Source: Helianthus annuus (taxonomy: Eukaryota; Streptophyta; Magnoliopsida; Asterales; Asteraceae). Taken from it: 64,000 nucleotides of DNA. The stretch spans positions 117,207,354 through 117,271,353 of the forward strand of contig NC_035448.2 of NCBI RefSeq assembly GCF_002127325.2, read 5' to 3'. The notes below the pieces were generated by a model. The model did not search any database. It was not told the origin of the DNA and saw nothing but the letters and a program-made list of their open reading frames with translations. The position numbers and the translations under genes were made by a program. Of the stretch, positions 22,891 to 34,906 are shown one piece after another (position 1 is the stretch's first letter; each line of letters opens with the position of its first letter).

Positions 22891-24207
22891 TCCAGTCCCA
22901 GGCTCATAATAATACTGCAATATAGAAAACACCATAAAAACTTATTATCATCAATAAAAAAAATACTTCAAGAAATCACCTTATCGAAATGGTCACCGGT
23001 CTTTGGGGGCACTTCTTTCACAATCCATCCTTCAGGGAGGAAGGGAGATGTAGATAGAAAGCTTCCAGGGTTCATATTTATCAACCGATATTCATTATCT
23101 TGATCTTCTTCAAAATCTTGCATCTGTAACAAATCATTAGAATTATGTTCAAAACTCGTTAGTTGACTCATTACCTAACCCGACAGGTCAGGCTTATGAA
23201 TAAGCATTATCATTAAAGTAGAAAGTAGGATAATTAGATAATCACAAGCTTGAATAACACGACCTTTTTGTAGTATATAGGCCTCTTGGATTTTGATCTA
23301 GTTGGTATAGATCCGTCTGTAAGGCATCTCTCGACATCTTTTAGGGAACGGAACTTCCGTCCCGTTTCTAGATCATGATAGTACTGCAAAATATTGTTAC
23401 AAATATATCAATTTAATTATAACTAAATGTTATTTCCAATGATTAATCAATAGCTAGTATCATTTTTCCTCAATACACTCTCAACTACTATTTCTAAAAT
23501 ATAAATGAGAGAACCTGAGGATGCAATTTTCGGGGGAAGACCCCTCTTCTGATGGAAACCACAAAATACACCTCAAGATATCCTCCTTTAGTGGTGTATC
23601 TCGGATATCAACTACACGAAGCCTTGTGTTGATAGCTTGCATTAATGATAAAATTGTGCATTTGTCTAACCAAATGCTTGATCCGCAAAGCAAGTAGATA
23701 GTCTCAAGGGCGATTGAGTCATTTGAGTGGAAAAGATCGGTGAGGGGAAATAAATCAGCGTTATTAAGCTGGTCTAGTGAAATCACCATTGTACATTTTG
23801 GCATGTGAGTTTCTGAACCATGGCCTAATAAGAAGGAAAGAAAAATGTTAGGTTTCAAATATGTAAGTTTTAAACGCAAACGATAGGTTTTCAGTGTGAC
23901 AAAGTATATATGATCTTCTTCAACCATGATACGACATCTACGCTAGATTGCACCTTATGCATTTAACAGATTTCCATGTATCTATAGCACCCATACAAAC
24001 TAAACTGAAGTTCAGAATATTACCAAAATTAATGGATCCACATATGACATATGTATTATCGTATCTTCTAAAAATCAACAACTTAAACCTCTAAACAAAA
24101 ACAATATCTCTTCTAATAAAAGAACAGAGACACAGCTACACAAGTGAACTCAGGTTATATACATCCTTTCATCTTCTAAACCTAACAAATTAAAACTCAA
24201 TCATCAA

Positions 24208-27200
24208 TGAGAATGGTTACTCTATGATCTCCACCAATGTGTGGAGAGTATAATATATAGAACAAATAATTAATGTAACAATAAACACAGGAAATACAAA
24301 GAGACAATAAGAAAATAAATACAATAATCAGTTATGCAAGTTGTAGACTAATATCCTCCCTCAAGCGAGACGGTGGAGGACCAATGTGAAGCTGCCTCCG
24401 AAAGGCTTCAAATTGAGGTCTTGGGAGACTTTTGGTGAAGATATCCGCAACCTGGAGCTTGGACGGAATGAAGCGAGTGTGAAGTTTCCCAGAAGATACC
24501 AGTTCTTGTATAAAATGATAGTCAATGTCAAGGTGTTTTACCCGTTTGTGAGAGAGTGGATTCTGAGTGAGGAAAAGAGCACTCTTGTTGTCACAAAGAA
24601 GCGTGGGACGACTACATGGAAGAGCATGAAGTTCACGAAGTAAATGAGTGATCCAAATGATTTCTGCTGCCGTGTTTGCCATAGCTCGATACTCCGATTC
24701 ACAGCTGGAGCGAGAGACAGTAGGTTGTTTCTTAGCACTCCATGACACAAGGTTCCCCCCCAAAAAATAGAATACCCATAAGTGGAGCGTCTCGTCTCTA
24801 AGCATCTGGCCCAATCAGCATCCGAAAAACCGACAAGTGAGGAATGTGTCGGTTTTGAGAAAGTAAGGCCATAAGTAATAGTCCCCTTGATGTAGCGCAA
24901 GATTCGTTTAACTTCCTGAAAATGGTTAGTCGTAGGGGCATGCAAAAATTGACTGACCTGATTCACAGCATATGATATATCGGGTCGTGTGATGGTGAGA
25001 TATTGCAAAGCACCGACAATCGATCTATAGTGTGTAGGATCCGAGTATGGCTCACCGTCAGCAGTGAAAGTGATGTTAGAAGCAAGCGGAGTAAAGGTCG
25101 GTTTAGCATCCAACATGTGAGCACGAGATAGAATCTCAGAGGCATATTTGGATTGATTTAGAAATAAACCCGTTGGAGTGTAAGATATTTCAAGACCCAA
25201 GAAGTAATTGAGTTGTCCTAAATCTTTTATTGCAAACTCATTATGGAGGCGTCGAATGAAGGACGAAATGGCACTGATGTGATTCCCCGTTAGAATTAAA
25301 TCATCCACATACACAAGCAGGTACATAATGCATGTCCCCCGTTTGAATATAAATAGTGATGGATCGGCACGACTACATACAAAGCCATTGGTGGTTAAAA
25401 AGGTGCTCAAGCAATGAAACCATGCGCGAGGAGCTTGTTTGAGCCCGTATATGGCTTTGTTAAGTTTGCACACATGATCGGGGAATCTAGAATTAACGAA
25501 ACCTGGTGGTTGTTCCATATATACACACTCATTTAGATGACCATGCAAGAAGGCATTATTGACATCTAGTTGATGAAGTTTCCAATCATTAAGAATAGCT
25601 AGGGAGAGTATGATCCGGATGGTGGAAGCTTTCACCACCGGGCTGAATGTGTGGGAATAGTCAAGACCAGGAAATTGGCTAAAGCCTTGAGCCACGAGTC
25701 TTGCCTTATGACGCTCAATCGAGCCATCAGAATGATATTTGGTTCGAAATAGCCATTTCAATCCAACAACATGGCGATTAGTGGGTCGAGGCACCAGCGA
25801 CCAAGTATTGTTACGAGTGAGAGCATCAAGTTCCTTGTGCATGGCGAGACGCCATTTCTCATCTTTGAGGGCAGTTTTAAAATGTTTAGGGTCATTAGCG
25901 GCAAAAAGAGCCTGATGAAGAGGATGAGATATGACATAAGATAAGTCGGCAATATGTCGAGGCTTGAAAATACCAGCTTTAGCGCGTGTAATCATAGGAT
26001 GGGTGGGGAGTGGGGGTGGCGGTGGTGGTACGGGTATGGAGTCGTCGGAAGTTGTGGCGGTGTTTGGAGAGACGGGTGAGGGTGGGGTATACGGAGCAGG
26101 AGGGGTTTGTGGTGATGGCGGTGAGGGTGGTGTGACGGGTTCTATGGGGTTAGGGTGTGTGGGTGTGGAAATTGGTGGGGAAAGGTTAATGCATAGAGTG
26201 CATGGAGGTATAGTTTTAGGTGAAGTGGGTGTAGATGGTATGTTGGGGCAGTGGGTTTTAGATGATGAGGTGGGGTAGGAGTTGTCTAGAAAGGTGCTTA
26301 AGGGAAGGTCTGAAGTCAAAGTGTCATTGCTGGTGCCATGATAAGGAAACACGTTTTCATTAAACCGAGCATGTGGAGTGATGTAAACACGGGACGATGT
26401 GGGGTCAAGACAACGATACCCTTTATATGTAGGACTATACCCGATGAAGATGCACGGTATGCTCCTTGGTTCAAGTTTGTGTTCCGAATAGTCCCGTAGA
26501 TAAGGAAATACTCGACAACCAAAAGCTCTAAAAATGTCATAATTTGGTCGTTGAGAGAATAGAACCTCAAAAGGAGATTTGTCTTTTAATATGGGGGTGG
26601 GCAAACGATTAATTATGAAGATAGCAGACGAAAAGGCATCAACCCAATAATGGGATGGAAGTTTAGCATGAAACATCATGGCTAAACCTGTTTCGACTAT
26701 ATGGCGATGTTTACGTTCAACACGCCCGTTTTGTTGTGGTGTGTATGGGCAAGATATCCTATGAAACGTTCCATTCTCCTCAAATAATGACCGAACTTTG
26801 TTGTTAACAAATTCTGTACCACCATCACTTTGAAAGATTTTTATCTTTCGAGAGAATTGTGTCTGAACAAACTTTATGAATATTACCAAGATATTGTAAA
26901 AATCAGATTTTAGTTTTAATGGGTAGAGCCAACAAAAGCGTGAATAATCATCCACGAATGCCGCATAATAACGATAACCATCAACGGAAGTAACCGGCGA
27001 GGGACCCCATAAGTCACAATGTATAATATCAAGAGGGTGCACGGCACGTTTATCATTATTATTAAAGGGTAACCGTTTGCTCTTGGCAAGTTGGCATGGA
27101 GAGCAAATAACCGGTTTAGGTAACAAAGCCGAAATAGATAAAAGTCCATAATTTTTTAACATAGTAATAATATCAAAATGGACATGTCCCAACCGGGAAT

Positions 27201-28732
27201 GCCAAACTTCAAAGGAAGCCTTTGGTTTTATTGAAGAAGCAACAAAAGCATGAGAACCCGGCTGAAGGATGTAGAGCCCGTTTTCACATCGTCCTCGGGC
27301 TAGAACCTGCTGGGTGTGTCGATCCTGAATATGAAAATGAGGATAAGAGAACAAAACATCAACACAATTATCCTTAGTCAGTTTGCTAATCGACAAGAGG
27401 TTTTTGGTGATATTTGGAACCACCAAGATATCTTTTAATATAATATTAGGAGATAAAGATGAGTGACCTTTGTGGGTAATAGGAAGAGAGTTTCCATTAC
27501 CAAAGGTGACAAATGAAGTACCTGAGGTAGCCGATGGGTTTTGAATATTTTGAGTAGATCGATTCAAGTGATCGGTGGCGCCGGTATCGGCAACCCAATC
27601 TGGAGCATTGATATCACATTGGGATAGGAATGCATTTGCTAAGGTGTCTTCAGTAGGAGTAACATTAGATGCATAAGTAGCAAGATTGGGGCAAAGGTTG
27701 GCATAATGACCGTCACGACGGCATAATTGACAGTGAGGTGGTCGGCGACCACGTCCACGGCCACCACGAGAACCGACAAGATTACCACCACGAGACACAC
27801 GACCACCGCGACCCCTAGGAGAGGAGTTAGAGCGTTGAGTTTGAGCCGAGAACGCAACCGGAGGGGTAGGAGAAGCATGAAGAGCACGAGTGAATAGCTC
27901 ATGACCTTCAGCCCGGGCAAGAAGATCGGCGAATGACGGAGCGGGGCGCGTGGAGCGGATGGCAGTGGAGAAGCTTTCAAAAGATGGTCCTAGACCACAT
28001 AGGAACCAATGAAGTTGGTCAACAGGATCAACTGGGTAACCAATAGCCGAGAGTTGATCACAAAGATTCTTGAAGGTACGACCATACTCGGCAACAGACT
28101 TCTGACCTTTCTGATTTAACCGGAGTTGATCACGAAGATTATGAACACGCTCTATGGATGTATTTCCATATGCGTTTTCCAAAGCAACCCACATGTCACG
28201 AGCCGTGGGAAGGCCGATAACAAGAGTTACGGCTTCTTCGGATAAAGAAGCATTCAGCAGAATCACGGTGCGGTGATCATCAGCAGCCCAAGTTCGGAAG
28301 TCTGGGTTATCGACAGTCTTATCGTTACTGGTGATGGTGGGAGTTGGAGCAGAGGAAGAGCCATCAACGTGCATGATAAGTTGCTGATACTTAAGGATTG
28401 TGGTCATTTGATGAACCCACGCAAGGTAATTGTTGGCAGTAAGTTTGAGTGTAATCATATGGGTCAGTGAGTGAGGAAGAGTAGTATCAGAGGATGAAGC
28501 AGCCATGGCTGAGAAAAGGAGGAAGACGATCAGATGGGGAGGGAAGAGTAGGGATAGGGTTGATTAGGACCTTTGGCCTGATACCATGAGAATGGTTACT
28601 CTATGATCTCCACCAATGTGTGGAGAGTATAATATATAGAACAAATAATTAATGTAACAATAAACACAGGAAATACAAAGAGACAATAAGAAAATAAATA
28701 CAATAATCAGTTATGCAAGTTGTAGACTAATA
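24208..28732 (-). mobile_element. Young Ty1/copia retrotransposon
   Basis: LTRs of 146 bp at 24208-24353 and 28587-28732 look identical base for base. The target duplication is ATCAA (24203-24207 and 28733-28737). On the minus strand the LTR starts TATTAGTC and ends TTCTCA, so its 5' end is TA rather than TG. The PBS (TGGTATCAGGCC) abuts the 5' LTR at about 28575-28586. The polypurine tract GAGGGAGGA lies at 24354-24366. It sits in an intron of the MBD gene, on the same strand. Confidence 0.95.
24332..28506 (-). pseudogene. Copia Gag-Pol polyprotein with one frameshift
   Basis: A single frame (24538-28506, 1322 codons) reads Gag (UBN2-type), zinc knuckle CQLCRRDGHYANLC, protease WVADTGATDHL, integrase (HSRLGHVHFD..CSPCQLAKSKR, HCDLWGP, FQSDGGTEFVN, GRVERKHRHIVE) and RT with LVYVDDLILTGN. 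The order PR-IN-RT-RH marks Ty1/copia. RNase H begins at FSDADWARC and is then thrown out of frame at a C7A6 homopolymer (24755-24767 on the plus strand). The remaining RNase H (KQPTVSRSSCESEYRAMA to DIFTKSLPRPQFEAFRRQ) is open in the next frame, to a stop at 24332 inside the 3' LTR. The only lesion is this one-base slip, which could be real or a sequencing error. Confidence 0.93.
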
Positions 28733-28737
28733 ATCAA

Positions 28738-29160
28738 TAACAGAACCATAGCCTCACTGTCAATTTGGAGCCCTAGAAAACTTTTACATAGGGATCTCCA
28801 GTATTAAAAAAACATACTGGATCAAAATTGCATAATCAACAATTATTCCAGTAGCCGCAAACTGAATTGTTCCATAAACTCATCACACTATCATCAACAC
28901 ATGCAGTACAATGCACAATAATTATGCTCTCGCTATCACATGACATAATACAAACAATCTCTTGTTACAGAAATTACACACACACACACGTACACAAACC
29001 TGTTGAGTAACTCAGAGATATGTGGAGATGAAGACATTACTGACTGTAAAATTCAGCTGCTGTTAGTTCTCATCTTCATATGGAATTTAGAGAGAGAGAG
29101 AGAGAGATAGTGAGTTGAGGTTGTGGCTTGGTGGTAGCTTATAAGCAACCCCACATATTA
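28738..29160 (-). promoter_or_regulatory. MBD gene 5' region
   Basis: 28738-28999 is part of intron 1. 29038-29110 is a leader with a (CT)n run on the minus strand (about 29091-29108). A possible TATA-like GCTTATAAGC lies near 29134-29143. Promoter position is inferred from spacing only. Confidence 0.4.
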
Positions 29161-29438
29161 CGGAAGAATCTTCATATGAATTTTTCACGATAACCTTTGC
29201 TCCTTCTCTTTGTGATAGAATCTATACTTTCTACAAACAGTTGGTGTGTACAACAAATTAATAGACAAACATAGTGTGTTTGACTACCATAAATCATATT
29301 ATAAAGAAGATGAATTTGAGGGGATTGGGTAGATCTTAAGTCAAACTTGATCAGCACTGGCTTTGGGATGAACCATCCATTTTTTTTCAAGATTTGTTGT
29401 TCAGGAAAGTTAATCTCACATTCTTCTACAATCAATGT
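29161..29438. other. Intergenic, no supported gene
   Basis: It holds an 87-codon minus-strand frame (29172-29435) without recognisable similarity. I regard it as chance. Confidence 0.4.
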
Positions 29439-30810
29439 TGTAACATTTCTATTTTTTATATTAAAATAAAGTATATAAAACTTATATTATTAAACTGGTA
29501 GATTACGGGTAAGTTGACTGTTAGAAATCTGAGATATTTAGACAAAAATAGGATCCGTTTAATAATTAAATTATAAAAATACATTATAATTGACCTTACT
29601 CCGTTTCTAATGAAACTTAGGTCAAAATGTAGATAAAAATATTCTTATTCTAATGACATATTCATCGTTTTATAAAATGCCATATTTTAGAAGTTATAAG
29701 CGATAAATGAGTGAAGCAGCTGAATTAATTATAATAATAAAATTTTAATAAAATTTTAACTAGACATTTCAAATTGAAAGTGCACGTGTGCGTGTGTATG
29801 AGAGTAAGATAAGAAGGAATCTCACTTATGTATGAGAGTAAGATAAGAAGGAATCTCACTTATACGTGCTCTCCAAGTTCAACCTTCGGTATAAATATAG
29901 AAGGCTTTTGAACCTTCATTTTGCTCACTTTTCTTTCCATCTCTCTTGCCCCCTCTCTCTCTCTGATTCTATAATTCTACTTTTTTTTTCTTTAGTATTT
30001 CACCTATAATACTCCAAAGTCTTGCCCTGTTTTAAGTGTTTTAACCCCTGATCACTGATTTGATACCCTGTCCGATCGATCTTGAACCCATCAACGAATG
30101 CTAAGGTGCTGCCTGATAAAGGGTATGCTTTGTAAACTACGTTGGGGTTCTGATCTTGTGATGTATTGATAAAGTTGAATTGGGTTATTACACTAAACAC
30201 GAGTGCATTATATATTTTATTTAATAGCTTAAGAGTTATACCCAAGATTATACCAGGAGACTTTTAGTTGAACCCTAAAGTTACAAAGTGAGTCATTCTC
30301 TCTTTTTATCAAACTGCTTTGCAGAACCTTAAATGTTTTTCAGTTATATTTACAGTGATCGAGTCTTTGTATTCTACAAATTACTGTCAGTATGTGGGAA
30401 TGCTTTCAAAATCCTATTTGCTTTACAAGTAGATATAAATTATAATGACAAATAATTATAATTGTATAAATAAAAATTATATATATATAAGTAGCACAAA
30501 TAAGGTTAATGTGTAGATATTTAAATGTGCTACTTAAATTGAAAACCCTATGTATATTAACTTATGTATTTATAAAAACTTTGATTTATATATCTGTAAA
30601 ATACATAGGGATACAGGTTATGTATATTATAACATGTTATAATGAAACTTAAATATATAACACTATATATTAACTTAATAAAACATATGTATATTAAGTA
30701 TGTGCACTCCATAGTGTTATAAAATTATATACATATCAAAACACCATAAATACTATATCCTTATATTTAATGGGGCTATAATAAAATATAATGCATTGAC
30801 TATATATATA

Positions 30811-31452
30811 GGGTAAAGTTCTTGTATAAATAATCTTAACATACTAAACATACAAATTGAAGGAAAACTCAAAAAGACAAGGTGACATTTTTGTAATTAT
30901 CAATAACTATCAAAGTTACTCTACAAATATACCTAAAAAAATCTAACCACTCCCCCCACCCCCAAAAAAAACCTAACCTCCCCCCACCCCCCAAAAACCT
31001 AAAAAAAACCTACCCCCCCACCCCCAAAAACCTAAAAAACCTAACCCCCCCCACCCCCAAAAACCTAACCCCCCCTCCCCCCACCCCCAAAAACCTAAAA
31101 AAAACCTAACCCCCCCCCCACCCAAGCTAAAATGCTAAAAACTAAACCCCTCAAAAAACCTAAAAAAATAAAAAAAAACACACAAATTATTTTATTTTAT
31201 TTTTTTTAACATTTTTTATTAAAAAATCGCTACTTTTAGTAGCAGCCAAAAATTTTTTTTTTTTTTTTTTTGCTAACGAAATGTAGCGATTTTTTAATAA
31301 AAAATGTTAAAAAAATTTTGTGTTTTTTTAGGTATTTTTGGTTGTAACTTTGATAGTTGGTGGTAATTACAAAAATACCACCTTGTCTTTTTGGGTTTTC
31401 CTTCAATTTGTATGTTTAGTATGTTAAGATTATTTGTATTTGATCTTTTGCC
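30811..31452. mobile_element. Foldback MITE bounded by (TA)n, C-tract type
   Basis: It starts GGGTAAAGTTCTTG after TATATATATA and ends ATCTTTTGCC before (TA)n at 31453-31474. Long inverted arms match at 30838-30925 and about 31335-31435 (for example AACATACTAAACATACAAAT). The interior has many CCCCCACCCCC and AACCTAA words and a central hairpin around CGCTACTTTTAGTAGC. Confidence 0.8.
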
Positions 31453-31908
31453 TATATATATATATATATATATAGACACACATATATATATATGCACATA
31501 TGTATATTACAAAATGAATGATATCATTTATAGCCATAATATATAACTAGTTGATATAGTCATAGGGTATTCTCATGGTACCACCTGTAATCAATAAAAT
31601 GTGCATAAAGTTTGAGTTGGATTATGTATTCAGCAATAGCTTATGACTAATATTATTTTACATTACTATATTAAATTATTAAATTGTTGATACACTTTAT
31701 GTGGACGCGACTCGGCTCGGTTCGACTCGGCTCAGTTCAACTTGGTTTCGACACGGTTAGGTCCGGCTCAAGCCCGACGTCACGACATTCCTCCGTCGTG
31801 CGCCCCAGAGTTCGACACGCGAAGCATGTAGTTCCGCGGCCTTTCCCGCCAACACATCACCATGACATCACCTTAGTGATGTCATGATGATGTCACTATT
31901 TTGTCTTA

Positions 31909-32322
31909 TGTTGAACTTGATGAATTTGTGAATCAAATGACGAAACACAATTGTGTTTCGTCATCTCTTTAGTGGCCTTAGCCTGTTTCATCGGCTGTTG
32001 GGTTTCTTCAGGCCCAATGTTTGGCCTAAAAGTTGTTTCGTCGAGTTATTTGTGTTTCGTCAAGTCTGTGTCTGTGTCTTGTATAAATACCCCTCTCAGT
32101 TTCTGTGTGAAACTGATGAGCACAGAGAGAAGGGGAGCTCATTTGAGAGTTCCCTGTGATATTCATTGTGTGGGGGAGAGATCACTACTTGGTCTCTCCC
32201 CGGATGTATACTCCTTTGGTATTAGTTCGGTTATCATATAATCGGGCCGATTTGTAATGTTATACTACCGATTGATACAAAGAAGTGTGTTTATCCATCT
32301 CTAATCTCTCCCGTCTTGAACA
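31909..32322 (+). repeat. Copia-type LTR-like block
   Basis: It starts TGTTGAACTTG and ends CTTGAACA. It carries GACGAAACA/TGTTTCGTC words in both orientations at 31937-32062, then a TATA box GTATAAATAC at 32081-32090. The same words mark the LTR at 55898-56625, so the two LTR families are related. No primer site follows and no clear duplication was found. Confidence 0.5.
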
Positions 32323-32757
32323 TAATCATGATAATCACGGTTTCACATATCTTATAAATTTAATGTATGATTGAAATAAATTTAAATGATGTATATATAA
32401 AATAGAGCTTTGTAGTATACTGAAATGTTATTAATCATTATTAAAATATATTAGTTATATTAAAGAAAATATATTTAATAAACATATTAAAATAAACTGG
32501 ATCATTAGTTATATTAAAGAATCACTATTGAAAATTTTTTCTCATAATGTTTATAACATTATGTTAGATATATTATATTACAGCTATTAAATGTATAAGG
32601 TGACATAACAAATATATTAGTTTTAACCCCTGTTATGTTACATAAAATAACAGTTTTATAATAATATAACTAGTAATCTATTACTATACATGTATAGTTG
32701 GGTTATGTATTCAGCAATTACTACCGATATGTGGAGTTTGGTATACATTATTTGATA

Positions 32758-32886
32758 AGCGTCACTAGTTGAAAGAATGATCAACAGTGATACGACCACA
32801 GTAACTAGTTGAAAGAATGATCAACAGTGATATGACCACAGTCACTAGTTGAAAGAATGATCAACAGTGATATGACCACCGTCACG
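32758..32886. repeat. 40-bp tandem repeat, three copies
   Basis: The unit contains CACTAGTTGAAAGAATGATC and then AACAGTGATATGACCAC. A related variant appears once near 33003-33040. It lies inside the presumed solo LTR. Confidence 0.85.
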
Positions 32887-32925
32887 GGAATCGCCTAGTG
32901 GCAAATACCTTTGAATAATAGTAAG

Positions 32926-32982
<57 letters not shown>
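32926..32982. repeat. (TA)n microsatellite
   Basis: A pure or nearly pure TA run of about 28 units. No foldback element is attached here. Confidence 0.9.
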
Positions 32983-32986
<4 letters not shown>

Positions 32987-33837
32987 ACATTCACTGTTGG
33001 ACGAAAGTGAGCTAATGAGTGATATGACCATTGTCACATTGGAACTGCCATCATGTGACAAATACTGATTGAGCTTTTGGTAGATATAAACAAATGTAAA
33101 AACCCTTGATGCTGTAAATTATAACAATATATTTTTATAAAAATGGAATGAACTCGCCATTATTTCTTGCTGATAAAATGTTTTCAAAACGCGTTTCAGG
33201 TAATTTGTTGTAAAGATAATAGAAGCCAGCTATGGAGCGCTGAAGGCTTAAATAAAGTGGTTATAAATACCTGAATAAAAGAAGAAATTTATGTTTTATT
33301 TATTTGGGTTTATCCCTATAAAAACAATTGAATTGAATATGGGTTTTAGCCCATTTATTTAATATCAAAAGTTGGTGTTTTTATTAACTCTGAAATTATT
33401 TCCCAATTACGATCCTTATGAAAAAAAATTTCCGCTGCGTACTTAATAAACACCGATACCATCTGACTGGTTCACGGATCCCGCTCCCAGGGTGGGGTCA
33501 GGGGTTGTGACAGTTGTATAGAAGTTACCCTAGCGTTTCCATCATCCTTCTTACAATCAGCTTCAAAATCCATTCACCGGCACTTGATTCCTTCATATTC
33601 ACAAGTAATTATATTGATTATATTCTCAAATTACTGAATTAGGTAACTCTTCACCAACGTTAGCAAAGTTGAGAAAGAGCTTGTACCTGTGAAGCATATT
33701 CATCTTCATCTTCTTATACCTGCAATAACGGAAGAAGTCTGAATAGAGAGATGATAATTGCCGGTGAAAGTGACGATTGAAAATCATTCACATCGGTCTC
33801 ACTTTCGAAAAAAATAGGGTTTGAGATCTAACCAGAA

Positions 33838-33925
33838 GAACGTTTTCGAGACAATAGAGCTCCCAGCATGAGTTGCTGACTTGGATTCCGGCTTGACCGA
33901 TGTGAACAGAAATGCACCCTCTCAA
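33838..33925 (-). pseudogene. Alpha-tubulin first-exon fragment
   Basis: The minus strand reads [20 protein letters not shown] then YCLE, the invariant N-terminus of alpha-tubulin. The usual initiator methionine codon is TTG here (33923-33925), the next residues are changed, and the frame departs from tubulin after YCLE. The remaining exons are not in the window. It is probably a captured or relic piece of a tubulin gene. The surrounding 33513-34230 has no other recognisable coding sequence. Confidence 0.8.
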
Positions 33926-34229
33926 ATTTTGAATTCGTCTGCTGAAAGTGAAGAATGGAGAGTGGAGAGAAGATGGAATTTATATGAATTTGAAGCTCTG
34001 ATGTGCATTAAATACAAATTACATATCCCTATGAGTTTTAAATTTCAAATTACCCTCCATTTTAATGAAACCTCTGCTAAAGGAATGTATTTTAAGTGAT
34101 GGCAGAGGTTTTGCTTTAACAGAGGTTTAATGTAGTTTAAAGTAATTTTATATATTAAGACTTATGATGCAATAATGACATAAGAAAGACATTGTTAGAG
34201 AGCCTCTATGGCTGCCACCTCAGCTTTTC

Positions 34230-34850
34230 TTATGTCAGCTCAATTTATCTTTTTATAGAAAGAATAGATAAGATAGGTAATTAGTTATACTTTTCCCCCT
34301 CCGCAACAAACTTATAATTCTTTTACGTATTCTTGCGATATCTTATAAACTATAACGTTTTAAAAAAATCCAAAAGTATGGTGACGACCTACTTATTTTT
34401 GTATACCTTTCGATAGTTGTCTAGGTCAGTATTGACATGTGGATTAAAAGGTACATGTAGATGATGCCTTAGTCTACAAGTGATTAAAGCCCAACGTACT
34501 TACTCATTATCCCAGAATGTTTATAGCTACAGAATGTCAAGTGATTAAATACCGTCAATTTAATCCTCTCATCGAGATTAAACTTTAATCCCTCATCTTT
34601 AACAAAATTATAGATAATAAGTTAGTAGTTACACTTTATCCCCTTATAAAAAACTAACTCCCCCTTCCCACGATTTTTAAACGGTCATAACTTTTTGGTA
34701 CGTTAATATATTTTTTTTTTCAAATTACACCATATAAACGAGTATTTTATTCTCTTTAATGTGAGTATAGTATTACTATAGTTTTTTAATTAAAAAATCG
34801 ATATGTTATGTGATTAACAGTGTCTAAGGCGTTAGTTGACGTGTACAAAA
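34230..34850. repeat. Helitron-like non-coding segment
   Basis: Long stretches such as AACAAACTTATAATTCTTTTA, TATCTTATAAACTATA and GACGACCTAC match 48310-48590, which follows a Helitron 5' end. The copy here has no clear ends and seems to be an internal relic. Confidence 0.55.
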
Positions 34851-34906
34851 TGCAACATATAAATTACATCAATAAAGGCATAAAACCAACCCTTTTTGGT
34901 ACTAAT

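Larger units (their letters stand above)
22891..29037 (-). pseudogene. Methyl-CpG-binding-domain (MBD) protein gene, truncated
   Basis: A broken host gene on the minus strand. Exon 1 (29000-29037) reads MSSSPHISELLN then a GT donor; it follows a CT-repeat leader. A candidate unknown exon lies at about 23516-23825 (contains LETIYLLCGSSIWLDKC). Exon 23264-23383 codes for the second half of an MBD (YYHDLETGRKFRSLKDVERC). Exon 22980-23123 codes for the first half of another MBD (FLPEGWIVKEVPPKTGDHFD). The exon at 22891-22914 starts its second half (YYYEPGTG) and is cut after eight codons by copia leader DNA. MBD proteins bind methylated CpG in chromatin. The 3' end is lost, and a young copia element sits in an intron. 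The MBD exons are confident; the middle exons and whole-gene structure are inference. Confidence 0.7.
29439..33512 (+). repeat. Probable solo gypsy LTR with nested insertions
   Basis: It starts TGTAACATTTC and ends GGGGTTGTGACA at 33512. No PBS follows the end, so it is probably a solo LTR. A TATA box (GTATAAATATAG) lies at about 29891, followed by a CT-rich stretch. A 33-bp segment (TATGAGAGTAAGATAAGAAG...) is duplicated in tandem just upstream (about 29797-29860). The length is inflated by the foldback element at 30811-31452 and the LTR-like block at 31909-32322. The left end is less certain because no clear target duplication was found. Confidence 0.5.

Noticed and set aside
25964..26278. 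Glycine/valine-rich 104-codon plus-strand ORF
   Set aside because: It is the antisense shadow of the proline-rich linker in the copia polyprotein.
29172..30245. Minus-strand ORFs of 87 and 81 codons (29172-29435, 30000-30245)
   Set aside because: No recognisable domain. The second lies in what looks like LTR leader sequence.
30950..31120. AACCTAACCCC-type repeats resembling telomere sequence (also 52920-53045)
   Set aside because: The words are irregular and lie inside foldback elements; the C-run lengths vary, so this is not a telomere array.
32758..32886. Regular repeats considered as a CRISPR array
   Set aside because: The units are contiguous tandem copies with no unique spacers, in plant DNA.
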